NCBI RefSeq assembly: GCF_026341855.1
Contig: NZ_JAPENW010000001.1
Span: forward strand, 2,108,001 to 2,172,000
Source: Streptomyces sp. NBC_00568
GTDB taxonomy: Bacteria > Actinomycetota > Actinomycetes > Streptomycetales > Streptomycetaceae
Reading direction: 5' to 3'
DNA: 64,000 nucleotides
A model generated the notes under the pieces. The model was not told where the DNA came from. It did no database searches and saw only the letters and a list, made by a program, of their open reading frames with translations. Positions 17,111-26,741 of this stretch are shown here, in pieces; position 1 is the first letter of the stretch; every line of letters begins with the position of its first letter. The position numbers and the translations under genes are program-made.

Positions 17111-18400
17111 GTGCCTGCCTCGAAAAAGACCGCCAAGCGATCCTTGTTGGTCACTTCCGCCACGTTGTTGACCCTCTCGCTCACAGCGCCCGCGTTCGCC
17201 GACACCGCCGACGAAACGAGCCCGGCGAAGAGCCCCACGGCCTCGCCGTCGGCCACTCCCCCGGCGAACATGTCGACCGTCGGCGGTGAGCAGCTCGGCC
17301 GGCCCGGGAACCAGGTGAACCTCGGCAGCGGCGTCCCCGTCCTGCCCAAGGACATCACCGCCCGCTCCTGGATCGTCGCCGACGCGGAGTCGGGCGACGT
17401 CCTGGCCGCTCACAACGCGCACTGGCGGCTGCCCCCGGCGAGCACCCTGAAGATGCTCTTCGCCGACACGGTGCTGCCCAAGTTCCCGAAGACCACCCCG
17501 CACAAGGTGGCCTCCTCCGACCTGGCGGGCATCGGCTCGGGCTCCAGCATGGTGGGCATAAAGGAGAACGAGACGTACACCGTCCACGACCTGTGGCTCG
17601 GTGTCTTCCTGCGCTCCGGCAACGACGCCGTGCACGTGCTGTCCGCGATGAACGGCGGCGTCGACGAGACGGTCAAGGACATGCAGGCGCACGCCGAGGA
17701 TCTCCAGGCCCTCGACACGAACGTGGTGAGCCCGGACGGCTACGACGCCGGGCGTCAGGTGTCGTCGGCGTACGACCTGACGCTGTTCGCCCGTTCGGGG
17801 CTCCAGAAGAAGGACTTCCGGGAGTACTGCTCGACGGTGCGGGCGAAGTTCCCCGGCGCGACGGCCAAGAACAAGAAGGGCAAGACCACCCGGGGGTCCT
17901 TCGAGATCCAGAACACCAACCGGCTGCTGACCGGCGACAGCGACGTCACCACGTACCAGGGCATCGCCGGCGTGAAGAACGGCAACACCACCAACGCGGG
18001 CGCCACCTTCACGGGTGTCGCCGAGCGCGACGGCAAGGTGCTGCTCGTCACGGTGATGAACCCGGAGAAGGACGAGCACAACGAGGTCTACAAGGAAGCC
18101 GCGCGGCTCCTCGACTGGGGGTTCAAGGCTTCGGGCACTGTCCAGCCGGTGGGCGAACTGGTCCCGCCCAAGGGCGTCGACACCACCGCTCAGCCAGGTG
18201 CGAAGGCCTCGGACGGCACGAGCCCGGAGCGCGCCTCCACGAAGCCGGTGGCGGCCGCCACCGCCACGAAGAAGGGCGGTTCGAGCGGGATCGGCGTCGC
18301 GCTCGGCCTCACGGGCGGCTTCCTCGTCCTGCTCGCGGCAGGCGTCTTCCTGGTCAACCGCCGCTGGCCGCTGCCGGACCTGATGCGCCGCCGCCGCTGA
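17111..18400 (+). CDS. D-alanyl-D-alanine carboxypeptidase (penicillin-binding protein, S11-like)
   Basis: 429 residues from a GTG at 17111 that starts the signal peptide (VPASKKTAKRSLLVTSATLLTLSL, cleaved near AFA). It trims the terminal D-Ala from peptidoglycan pentapeptides. Active-site motifs are STLK (Ser111, Lys114), SGN (Ser169-Asn171) and, at the third position, KNG (Lys289-Gly291) in place of the classical KTG. A linker rich in Ala, Thr and Lys is followed by a C-terminal membrane helix and RRRR tail, so the enzyme is anchored at both biosynthetic stages. The last 47 bases overlap the convergent YihY gene. Confidence 0.92.
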   Translation: MPASKKTAKRSLLVTSATLLTLSLTAPAFADTADETSPAKSPTASPSATPPANMSTVGGEQLGRPGNQVNLGSGVPVLPKDITARSWIVADAESGDVLAAHNAHWRLPPASTLKMLFADTVLPKFPKTTPHKVASSDLAGIGSGSSMVGIKENETYTVHDLWLGVFLRSGNDAVHVLSAMNGGVDETVKDMQAHAEDLQALDTNVVSPDGYDAGRQVSSAYDLTLFARSGLQKKDFREYCSTVRAKFPGATAKNKKGKTTRGSFEIQNTNRLLTGDSDVTTYQGIAGVKNGNTTNAGATFTGVAERDGKVLLVTVMNPEKDEHNEVYKEAARLLDWGFKASGTVQPVGELVPPKGVDTTAQPGAKASDGTSPERASTKPVAAATATKKGGSSGIGVALGLTGGFLVLLAAGVFLVNRRWPLPDLMRRRR

Positions 18401-19412
18401 TACCCCGGGGCTCCGGAGCCTTCGCGTTCTTCGGGGCCCCCGAGACCCTCCGGCCCTCCGGGCCGGACGGTTCGCCCCGGTCCGCCGCTTCGTCCGGGTC
18501 CGCCGCTGCCCGCGTGGTCTCCGTCCGCTCCCCCGCGTCTGCCTCCTCCTCGGTGCGCGCCGACTCCTCGCTCCCCGTGGCCGTCCAGGCGGCGCAGTAC
18601 AGGAGCAGCTTCGACGTGAAGTTGATCCACAGGAGCAGCGCGATCGGCACCCCGAAGGCGCCGTACATGCTCTTCGACGCCACGCCCCGCATATAGCCGC
18701 TCAGCAGCAGCTTGAGCAGTTCGAACCCGGCTGCGCCGATCAGTGCCGCGACGATCAGCCGACGGCGCGGCGGCTGCACACCGGGGAGCAGGGTCAGGAC
18801 GTACAGCAGGACCAGGAAGTCGGCGAGCACGGCCACCGCGAAGGCGATGGCCTGCAGCAGCACGCTCCCCCAGCCGTTCTCGTCGATGCCGAGGTGCCGT
18901 GCCGACCAGCCCACCGCGGTGGACGCGAGGGTCGAGACGACGATGGTGAGGAGCACGGCGCCGCCCAGCCCGACGAGTACGCCCCCGTCCTTGAGCTTGC
19001 GCAGGAGGGGGTTCTCCTCGCTGTCGGGCAGCTCCCAGACCACGCGCAGACACTCCCGCATCGAGCCCACCCAGCTGATGCCGGTGACCAGCAGCAGGGC
19101 GCCGGCGACGAGCCCGATCGTGCCGGCGTTCTGGACGAGGCCGTTGATGTCGAGCTGGTCGGAGATGCCCGGCACCTGCTCGGCGAGCTTGTCCTGGAGG
19201 TCCTTCTGCTGCTGCGTGCTCAGCGTGGCGGCACCGATCGCCGCGGCCACGGTCAGCAGCGGGAACAGCGCCACGAAGCTGATGAAGGTCATCGCCGCGG
19301 CGAGCCGCGTCCACTTCACCCGGTCCAGCCGCTCGTACGACCGCCACGCGTGCGTGGCCATCAGGCGCACGACCAGGGGCCCCACGCCGGGAATCTTTTT
19401 CAGCCAGTCCAT
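18354..19412 (-). CDS. YihY/BrkB family membrane protein
   Basis: 352 residues from the ATG at 19412. Six hydrophobic segments start with MTFISFVALFPLLTVAAAIG; the SMYGAFGVPIALLLWINFTSKLLLYCAAW block near residue 245 is diagnostic of the family (once mis-named RNase BN). The ~70-residue C-terminus is charged, disordered and compositionally unlike the rest; its last part is antisense to the carboxypeptidase gene. The start overlaps the GtrA gene end by 13 bases, placing it as the last gene of the PAP2-UbiA-GtrA-YihY operon. Function is unknown; a transport role is often suggested. Confidence 0.9.
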   Translation of the reverse strand: MDWLKKIPGVGPLVVRLMATHAWRSYERLDRVKWTRLAAAMTFISFVALFPLLTVAAAIGAATLSTQQQKDLQDKLAEQVPGISDQLDINGLVQNAGTIGLVAGALLLVTGISWVGSMRECLRVVWELPDSEENPLLRKLKDGGVLVGLGGAVLLTIVVSTLASTAVGWSARHLGIDENGWGSVLLQAIAFAVAVLADFLVLLYVLTLLPGVQPPRRRLIVAALIGAAGFELLKLLLSGYMRGVASKSMYGAFGVPIALLLWINFTSKLLLYCAAWTATGSEESARTEEEADAGERTETTRAAADPDEAADRGEPSGPEGRRVSGAPKNAKAPEPRGISGGGASGPAAASGG

Positions 19413-20221
19413 GATCCGACTCTGCCCTCGCCTCGGAAAACCAATGACCGGGTACCCCAAAAGCGCAGGACAGTGGCGAGCGCCATGCCGATTCCCGCGC
19501 CCGAGACGGTGTCCGCGCGCTGCGAGGTGAACCCGAGTCCGTGGTGACTGACCGCGAGGCACAGCAGCTGTACGAGGGCGCCCGCGATGTTCACCGCGAA
19601 GAAGATCACGTACTGGCGCGGGCCGCGGGCCGCCGCGTGCCGGTAGGTGCCGAGCGCGTTTCCGGCGTACGCCACCGAGCAACCCGCCAGGAAGGACAGC
19701 GCCTTGGCGGTCAGCGGGTCCAGACCCACCGGGCCGCGCAGCCAGACGAAGAGGCCGAGGTCGGCGGCGTAGGCGAGGACTCCGACCGAGGCGAACCCGA
19801 GGAGTTCGCGCAGGAACGGCTTCCGGGGGCCGATCGCCCCGGGAGCCACCACCGAACCCCTGACGGCGGTCCCCGGATCCACCGACTCCCTGGTCGCGGT
19901 CCCGGGATCCACCGACTCCCTGACGGCGGTCCCCGGATCCACCGACTCCCTGGCCGCGGTCCCCGGATCCACCGACTCCCAGGCCGCGGTCCCCGGATCC
20001 ACCGACTCCATGTCGACGGCCCCTGGATCCACGGGCTCCCTGTCGACGGCCGCCGGGGCGATCGTCTCCGAGACGGCGGTCGAGGGGCCGGCCGGCTCCG
20101 AGGCGGCGCCACCTGGGGCGATCGGCTCCGCGACGGCGGTACGCGGGGCGGACGGCACCGCGACGGCCGCACCTCCGGCGACAGGGAGGCCGGAGCCGGG
20201 CCGGTCCTCGGTGACGCTCAC
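19400..20221 (-). CDS. GtrA family membrane protein with N-terminal decapeptide repeats
   Basis: 273 residues from a GTG overlapping the UbiA stop (GTGA). Residues ~60-120 are a tandem array of ten-residue units of the type ESVDPGTAxR. The GtrA domain follows, with four helices (LLGFASVGVLAYAADLGLFVWL, LSFLAGCSVAYAGNALGTYR, YVIFFAVNIAGALVQLLCLA, IGMALATVLRFWGTRSLVF). GtrA proteins are linked to polyprenyl-phosphate sugar translocation. In Mycobacterium a GtrA protein (Rv3789) is encoded next to DprE1/DprE2, which supports the same pathway role here (inference). The repeat section is probably on one side of the membrane and not needed for the fold. Confidence 0.88.
   Translation of the reverse strand: MSVTEDRPGSGLPVAGGAAVAVPSAPRTAVAEPIAPGGAASEPAGPSTAVSETIAPAAVDREPVDPGAVDMESVDPGTAAWESVDPGTAARESVDPGTAVRESVDPGTATRESVDPGTAVRGSVVAPGAIGPRKPFLRELLGFASVGVLAYAADLGLFVWLRGPVGLDPLTAKALSFLAGCSVAYAGNALGTYRHAAARGPRQYVIFFAVNIAGALVQLLCLAVSHHGLGFTSQRADTVSGAGIGMALATVLRFWGTRSLVFRGEGRVGSWTG
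19861..20040. repeat. 30-bp tandem repeat inside the gtrA gene
   Basis: Six consecutive 30-bp units built around CCCCGGATCCACCGACTCCC differ at only a few bases each. They keep the reading frame and encode the decapeptide array of the GtrA-like protein. Degenerate older copies extend to about 20150. Confidence 0.9.
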
Positions 20222-21162
20222 CAGTTCGCCACCGCGAGCCCGTACATCGCCAGCCACACCAGTCCGATGAGGGCGAGCGCGCGGTCCCGCAGGACCACGT
20301 CCTCCGGCTCGCCCGCCGTGCCCCGGTCCGCGAAGACGGCGTAGCGCAGGACGGCCAGGATGAAGGCGACCATCGACAGCTGACGCCACGGCAGCACTCC
20401 GGCGCTCGGTACTCCGCCCTCCTCCAGGGCCCACAGGCAGTAGCCGAGGACGGAGACCCCGGCGGCCAGCTGCCAGACGAAGCGCAGGTAGCCCGTCGTG
20501 TACTCGGTGAGCAACGCGCGGGTGGCACCCGCCTTCCCCGCCATCTGCACGGCTTCGGAGTACCGCTTCGCCGAGACCATGAAGAGCGCCCCGAAGCCGG
20601 TGGTGATCAGGAACCAGCGCGAGAGCGGGATACCGAGGGCCAGCCCGCCGATCATCGCCCGCATCAGGAACCCGGTCGTGACGACGACGAGGTCCACCAC
20701 GAGCACATGCTTCAGGCTGACGCAGTAGGCCAGCTGCATGCCGATGTACGCGGTCAGCAGCGCGCAGACGGCCGGTGAGCAGAACCAGGCGGCGACGGCG
20801 GGAGCGAGGACCGCGAGGGTGCCCCCGACGGCGTACGCGACCGGGACGGGGACCTGGCCCGCGGCGACCGGGCGGTGCCGCTTCACCGGGTGGGCCCGGT
20901 CGGCGACGGCGTCCCGGGCGTCGTTGATCAGGTACACCGCGGCGGCGCAGGCCGTGAACAAGGCGAAGACGAGCGCCAGTTGGCCGAGCGCGTGCCGGGA
21001 GAAGAGCTGGCCCGCGGCGGCCGGGGCGGCCACGACGAGCACGTTCTTCACCCACTGCCGGGGGCGTGCGGTCCTGACGAGGCCCCGGACGAGGCCGGTC
21101 AGGCTCCTCGGCGGCGGGGCGGCGGCCGGGATGCGCTCCAGGAGCGCCGTGCGCTCAGCCAT
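20218..21162 (-). CDS. Decaprenyl-phosphate phosphoribosyltransferase-like UbiA prenyltransferase
   Basis: 314 residues from the ATG at 21162, which lies inside the end of the PAP2 gene (8-nt overlap). About eight to nine membrane helices are present. The first Asp-rich motif is NDARDAVADRAHPVKRHRPVAAG, close to the NDxxDxxxDRxHPxKRxRP pattern of Rv3806c, which joins phosphoribosyl pyrophosphate to decaprenyl phosphate (DPPR synthase). The second is read in SAKRYSEAVQ. Neighbouring PAP2, DprE1-like and DprE2-like genes supply the following steps. Substrate preference is inferred from the motifs and context. Confidence 0.88.
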   Translation of the reverse strand: MAERTALLERIPAAAPPPRSLTGLVRGLVRTARPRQWVKNVLVVAAPAAAGQLFSRHALGQLALVFALFTACAAAVYLINDARDAVADRAHPVKRHRPVAAGQVPVPVAYAVGGTLAVLAPAVAAWFCSPAVCALLTAYIGMQLAYCVSLKHVLVVDLVVVTTGFLMRAMIGGLALGIPLSRWFLITTGFGALFMVSAKRYSEAVQMAGKAGATRALLTEYTTGYLRFVWQLAAGVSVLGYCLWALEEGGVPSAGVLPWRQLSMVAFILAVLRYAVFADRGTAGEPEDVVLRDRALALIGLVWLAMYGLAVANW

Positions 21163-21829
21163 GGCCGGCCCCGATCCAACGAGCGCCCAGTCCGGCCGCC
21201 GCGGCGCCCAGGGCCGCGCCGGCGGCGACATCCGTGGGGTAGTGGACCCCGACGACGAGCCGCGAGACGCACATCGCGGCGGCGAGCGGCGGAACGGCGT
21301 ACGCGCCGAGCGTGCCGTAGGCGACCGCCGCGGCGGCCGCGGAGGTGGCGTGCGAGCTGGGGAAGGAGTGCCGCCCGGCCGTGCGCACCAGGGGCGTGAC
21401 GTGCGCGGGACGCGGGCGGCGCACGATCCGTTTCACGCCCATGCTCGCGAGGTGCGCGGTGGCGGTGAGCGCCGTCGCACGCAACCACGCGCCGCGCCGC
21501 TCCCGGTCGACGGCCGCCCCCGCGAGCCCCGCGGCGAGCCAGAGAGCTCCGTGCTCCCCGCTCCAGGACAGGGCGCGCGCGACGGCCGCGACGCGTGGGT
21601 CCCCGCCGTACGCGTGGAACGCGGACAGCAGCCGACGGTCCACGTCGTCGAGCCGGCGGTCCATGCCGTCGGGCTGCCGGTCCATGTCGTCGTGATCGTC
21701 ATGGTCGTCGAGCCGGCGGTCCATGTCGCCATGGTGGTCACGTTCGTCTGGCCGTCGGTCCATGTCACCGCGGTGGCCATGGTCGTCAAGCCGCCGATCC
21801 ACGTCGTCACGGTCGTCAAGGTCGTCCAT
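21155..21829 (-). CDS. PAP2-superfamily lipid phosphatase with Asp/His/Arg-rich repeat leader
   Basis: 224 residues if the first ATG (21829) is used. The first ~60 residues are a hydrophilic repeat of MDRRxDDxDDH type encoded by recurring 36-54-bp DNA repeats; true translation could start at any of four later ATGs. The core carries the three PAP2 motifs: KRIVRRPRP, FPSSHATS and SRLVVGVHYPTD. In Mycobacterium a PAP2 protein (Rv3807c) adjoins the UbiA gene and is proposed to remove the 5-phosphate from decaprenyl-phosphoryl-ribose phosphate. The same step is inferred here. It is the first gene of the minus-strand operon. Confidence 0.85.
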   Translation of the reverse strand: MDDLDDRDDVDRRLDDHGHRGDMDRRPDERDHHGDMDRRLDDHDDHDDMDRQPDGMDRRLDDVDRRLLSAFHAYGGDPRVAAVARALSWSGEHGALWLAAGLAGAAVDRERRGAWLRATALTATAHLASMGVKRIVRRPRPAHVTPLVRTAGRHSFPSSHATSAAAAAVAYGTLGAYAVPPLAAAMCVSRLVVGVHYPTDVAAGAALGAAAAGLGARWIGAGHG

Positions 21830-21866
21830 GTGGTCCCACTCTTCTAGGGAGCGGTCACAGAACTAC

Positions 21867-21935
21867 GGCAATCTAGGACGACATCCCATTAATCACCCAT
21901 TTCGGTGAGGACCCGTGAGGGCCGGTTAGATTGCC
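21867..21935. promoter_or_regulatory. Symmetric divergent promoter region of the arabinose-lipid locus
   Basis: GGCAATCTA at 21867-21875 is the exact inverse of TAGATTGCC at 21927-21935. Read outward on each strand, TAGATT fits a -10 box. Start sites some 7 bases further would give leaders of about 33-34 nt to the ATGs at 21829 (minus) and 21972 (plus). No good -35 boxes are visible, so the element may be an operator as well as, or instead of, paired -10 boxes. Confidence 0.5.
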
Positions 21936-21971
21936 CCGTTGTGCACCCTTACCGGCGCTACGGTCACGGTC

Positions 21972-23321
21972 ATGCCTGCCGACACCGTCTCCGTCACGGG
22001 TTGGGGCCGCACCGCCCCGACCGCCGCCCGTCTGGTCCGCCCGCGCACCTACGAGGAGGCGGCGGCCGCCGTCCGGGAGTGCGGGGCACGGGGAGGGATC
22101 GCCCGCGGGCTCGGGCGGGCGTACGGCGACGCAGCGCAGAACGCGGGCGGGGCGGTGCTCGACATGACGGGCCTGGACCGGATCCACGCCATCGACGTGG
22201 GCGGCGGCACGGTCCTGTGCGACGCGGGGGTGTCCCTGCACCGGCTCATGCAAGTCCTGCTCCCCCTCGGCTGGTTCGTGCCCGTGACACCGGGGACCCG
22301 CTATGTGACCGTGGGCGGCGCGATCGGCGCGGACATCCACGGCAAGAACCACCACGTGTCGGGCTCCTTCGCCCGGCACGTCCTCTCCTTCGAACTGCTG
22401 ACCGCGGACGGCGAGATCCGGACGGTCGGGAGCGGCACCCCCCTCTTCGACGCCACGGCGGGGGGCATGGGCCTGACCGGTGTGATCCTCACGGCGACCG
22501 TCCGCCTCCAGCCGGTGGAGACCGCCCTGATGTCCGTCGACACCGAACGCGCGGTGGACCTGGACGACCTGATGGCCCGCCTCACCGCCACCGACCACCG
22601 CTACCGCTACTCGGTCGCCTGGATCGATCTCCTCGCGCGCGGGGCGCGGACGGGACGCTCGGTCCTGACCCGCGGCGATCACGCGCCGCTGGACTCGCTG
22701 CCCCCACGCGCGCGCAGACACCCGCTGGCGTTCCGCACCTCGCAACTGCCGGCCGCCCCCGCCTTCGTACCGGAAGGGCTCCTCGGACGGACGACGGTGG
22801 GCCTCTTCAACGAGCTCTGGTACCGGAAGGCGCCCCGCGCGCGGACCGGTGAGCTCCAGCGGATCCCGGCCTTCTTCCACCCCCTCGACGGGGTTCCCCA
22901 CTGGAACCGTGTCTACGGGCGCGGCGGCTTCGTCCAGTACCAGTTCGTCGTCGGACACGGGCGGGAGGAGACCCTGCGCCGGATCGTGCGGCGCATCTCC
23001 GAACGCCGCTGCCCCTCCTTCCTCGCCGTCCTGAAGCGCTTCGGGGAGGGCGATCCGGGCTGGCTGTCCTTCCCCGTGCCCGGCTGGACCCTCGCCCTGG
23101 ACATCCCGGCGAACCTGCCCGGCCTCGGCGCCTTCCTCGACGAGCTGGACGAGGAGGTGGCGGACGCCGGAGGGCGCGTGTACCTCGCCAAGGACGCGCG
23201 GCTGCGGCCCGAACTGCTGGCCGCGATGTATCCGCGGCTCGGCGCGTTCCGGGCCCTGCGGCAGGAGTTGGACCCACGAGGAGTCTTCACCTCCGACCTG
23301 TCCCGCCGCCTGGGCCTGTAG
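21972..23321 (+). CDS. DprE1-like FAD-dependent decaprenylphosphoryl-ribose 2'-oxidase
   Basis: 449 residues from the ATG at 21972; a TTG at 21939 is in frame, but neither has a clear ribosome site. It belongs to the vanillyl-alcohol-oxidase FAD fold: ARGLGRAYGDAAQNAGG and VTVGGAIGADIHGKNHHVSGSFARHV bind FAD, and the C-terminus FPVPGWTLALDIP...GRVYLAKDARL...AMYPRL aligns with mycobacterial DprE1. DprE1 oxidises the 2' hydroxyl of decaprenylphosphoryl ribose. The residue aligning with the benzothiazinone-target Cys387 is alanine (Ala375). It is followed closely by the DprE2-like gene. Confidence 0.9.
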   Translation: MPADTVSVTGWGRTAPTAARLVRPRTYEEAAAAVRECGARGGIARGLGRAYGDAAQNAGGAVLDMTGLDRIHAIDVGGGTVLCDAGVSLHRLMQVLLPLGWFVPVTPGTRYVTVGGAIGADIHGKNHHVSGSFARHVLSFELLTADGEIRTVGSGTPLFDATAGGMGLTGVILTATVRLQPVETALMSVDTERAVDLDDLMARLTATDHRYRYSVAWIDLLARGARTGRSVLTRGDHAPLDSLPPRARRHPLAFRTSQLPAAPAFVPEGLLGRTTVGLFNELWYRKAPRARTGELQRIPAFFHPLDGVPHWNRVYGRGGFVQYQFVVGHGREETLRRIVRRISERRCPSFLAVLKRFGEGDPGWLSFPVPGWTLALDIPANLPGLGAFLDELDEEVADAGGRVYLAKDARLRPELLAAMYPRLGAFRALRQELDPRGVFTSDLSRRLGL

Positions 23322-23371
23322 CCCGGCGCTCCCGGCCGCCCGTCTTCGTTCCCTCGTCTCAAGGAGCTGTC

Positions 23372-24127
23372 ATGAAGGACGCTTTCGGTATCCCCCAGTC
23401 CCTGCTGATCCTCGGCGGCACGTCAGAGATCGCGCTGGCCACCGCGCGCCGGCTCATCACCCGGCGCACCCGCACGGTGTGGCTCGCCGGACGGCCGACG
23501 CCCGCCCTGGAGGAGGCCGCCGAGCAGCTGCGCCGGCTCGGCGCGGACGCCCGTACCGTCGCCTTCGACGCCCTCGATCCCGAGTCCCACGAGGCCGTGC
23601 TCGGCAAGGTCTTCACCGAGGGCGACATCGACATGGTGCTGATGGCCTTCGGGGTGCTCGGCGACCAAGCGGTGGACGAGAAGGAGCCGGTCGCGGCGGT
23701 GCGGGTCGCGCAGACCAACTACACGGGCGCGGTGTCGTCCGGTCTGGTGTGCGCGCGGGCGCTGCAGACGCAGGGGCACGGCTCCCTGGTGGTGCTGTCC
23801 TCGGTCGCGGGCGAACGCGCCCGCCGCTCGAACTTCATCTACGGGTCCAGCAAGGCCGGTCTGGACGCCTTCGCGCAGGGTCTGGGCGACGCCCTGTACG
23901 GCACGGGCGTGCACGTCATGGTCGTACGCCCCGGGTTCGTCACTACGCGGATGACGGCCCATCTGGCGGAGGTGCCGCTGTCGACCACTCCGGAGGCGGT
24001 GGCCGCGGCGATCGAGCTGGGGCTGAGGCGGCGTTCCGAGACGGTGTGGGTGCCGGGGGCGCTCCGGATGGTCATGTCGGCGCTGCGGCACGCGCCGCGA
24101 GCGGTGTTCCGGCGGCTGCCGATCTGA
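23372..24127 (+). CDS. DprE2-like short-chain dehydrogenase (2'-keto reductase)
   Basis: 251 residues with an AAGGAG box eight bases before the ATG. It is an SDR enzyme: LLILGGTSEIALATARRL is the NAD-binding loop, with GGTSEIA as in DprE2 in place of the common GxxxGIG. The catalytic set is Ser in VVLSSVAGE, Tyr and Lys in FIYGSSKAG. DprE2 reduces the keto intermediate to decaprenylphosphoryl arabinose with NADH, acting with DprE1. Pairing with the gene 50 bases upstream supports this. Confidence 0.9.
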   Translation: MKDAFGIPQSLLILGGTSEIALATARRLITRRTRTVWLAGRPTPALEEAAEQLRRLGADARTVAFDALDPESHEAVLGKVFTEGDIDMVLMAFGVLGDQAVDEKEPVAAVRVAQTNYTGAVSSGLVCARALQTQGHGSLVVLSSVAGERARRSNFIYGSSKAGLDAFAQGLGDALYGTGVHVMVVRPGFVTTRMTAHLAEVPLSTTPEAVAAAIELGLRRRSETVWVPGALRMVMSALRHAPRAVFRRLPI

Positions 24128-24202
24128 GTCCCGCGGCCGGTCGCGAGCACGGAGGCGGGGCCGGGGTGCACGGGCCCGGTCCGGGCCGTACGGCCGGTCG
24201 TC

Positions 24203-24784
24203 CTAGAGGGCCGGGAGTGTGGTGTCCCGCTCGGGGGCGCATGCCTGCGGGGGTACGACGGCGCCGCCGAAGACGAACTCGCGGAGCTTGCGCCACACGC
24301 CGTCGGCGCCCTGCTCGTAGAGGGCGAATCCGGTGCAGGGCCACTGGGCCTCGTATCCGGAGAGCGCCTCGAAGGCGCGGTCCATCGCCTCGTCCTCGAT
24401 GCCGTGGGCCACGGTGACGTGCGGGTGGTACGGGAACTGCAGCTCCCGGGCGACGGGCCCCGAGGCGTCCCGGACCTGCTTCTGCAGCCAGGTGCACGCC
24501 TCCGCGCCGTCGGCCACCCGTACGTACACGACGGGCGACAGGGGGCGGAAGGTGCCCGTGCCGGACAGCCGCATCGGGAAGGGGCGCCCGGCGGCCGCGA
24601 CCTCGACGAGGTGCGCCTCGATCGCGGGCAGCGCCGTGGCGTCCACCTCGGTCGGCGGCAGCAGGGTGACGTGCGTGGGGATGCCGGAAGCCGCGGGGTC
24701 GCCGAAGCCCGCGCGCCGCTCCTGGAGCAGGCTGCCGTGAGGCTCCGGGACCGCGATCGACACGCCGATCGTTACGGTCCCCAC
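24203..24784 (-). CDS. 2'-5' RNA ligase family protein (2H phosphoesterase)
   Basis: 193 residues. Two HxT motifs about 90 residues apart, THVTLLPP and PHVTVAHG, define the 2H phosphoesterase fold used for 2'-5' ligation or cyclic phosphodiester hydrolysis. The in vivo substrate is not known for bacterial homologues. It begins 5' of a 228-base gap after the trpS stop region and is on the same strand as trpS, probably with its own promoter. Confidence 0.85.
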   Translation of the reverse strand: MGTVTIGVSIAVPEPHGSLLQERRAGFGDPAASGIPTHVTLLPPTEVDATALPAIEAHLVEVAAAGRPFPMRLSGTGTFRPLSPVVYVRVADGAEACTWLQKQVRDASGPVARELQFPYHPHVTVAHGIEDEAMDRAFEALSGYEAQWPCTGFALYEQGADGVWRKLREFVFGGAVVPPQACAPERDTTLPAL

Positions 24785-25012
24785 GTCGTCTCCTGTCGTT
24801 GTTCGATGTCCGGGCTGTGCGGTGGTGCTGCGCGGGCAGGGGCGGTTGTTCGGCCTGCCCGGCTATCGACTGTACGGCGGTATCGCCCGCAATCGGCGGC
24901 CGTACGGGTGTCGCGCTCGTCTCGTACAGACTGCCGAGGGGGCTGTGGTAGGGGGCCGTGCCGCCACCGCGGGGCGGCCGGACGGCCGCGGGTACGGTGG
25001 CGGCCCCGGACG

Positions 25013-26733
<1,721 letters not shown>

Positions 26734-26741
<8 letters not shown>

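Noticed and set aside
24128..24202. GGGCCCGG-type inverted repeat after the DprE2-like gene as a terminator
   Set aside because: The stem is short and part of generally GC-rich sequence; not convincing enough to list.
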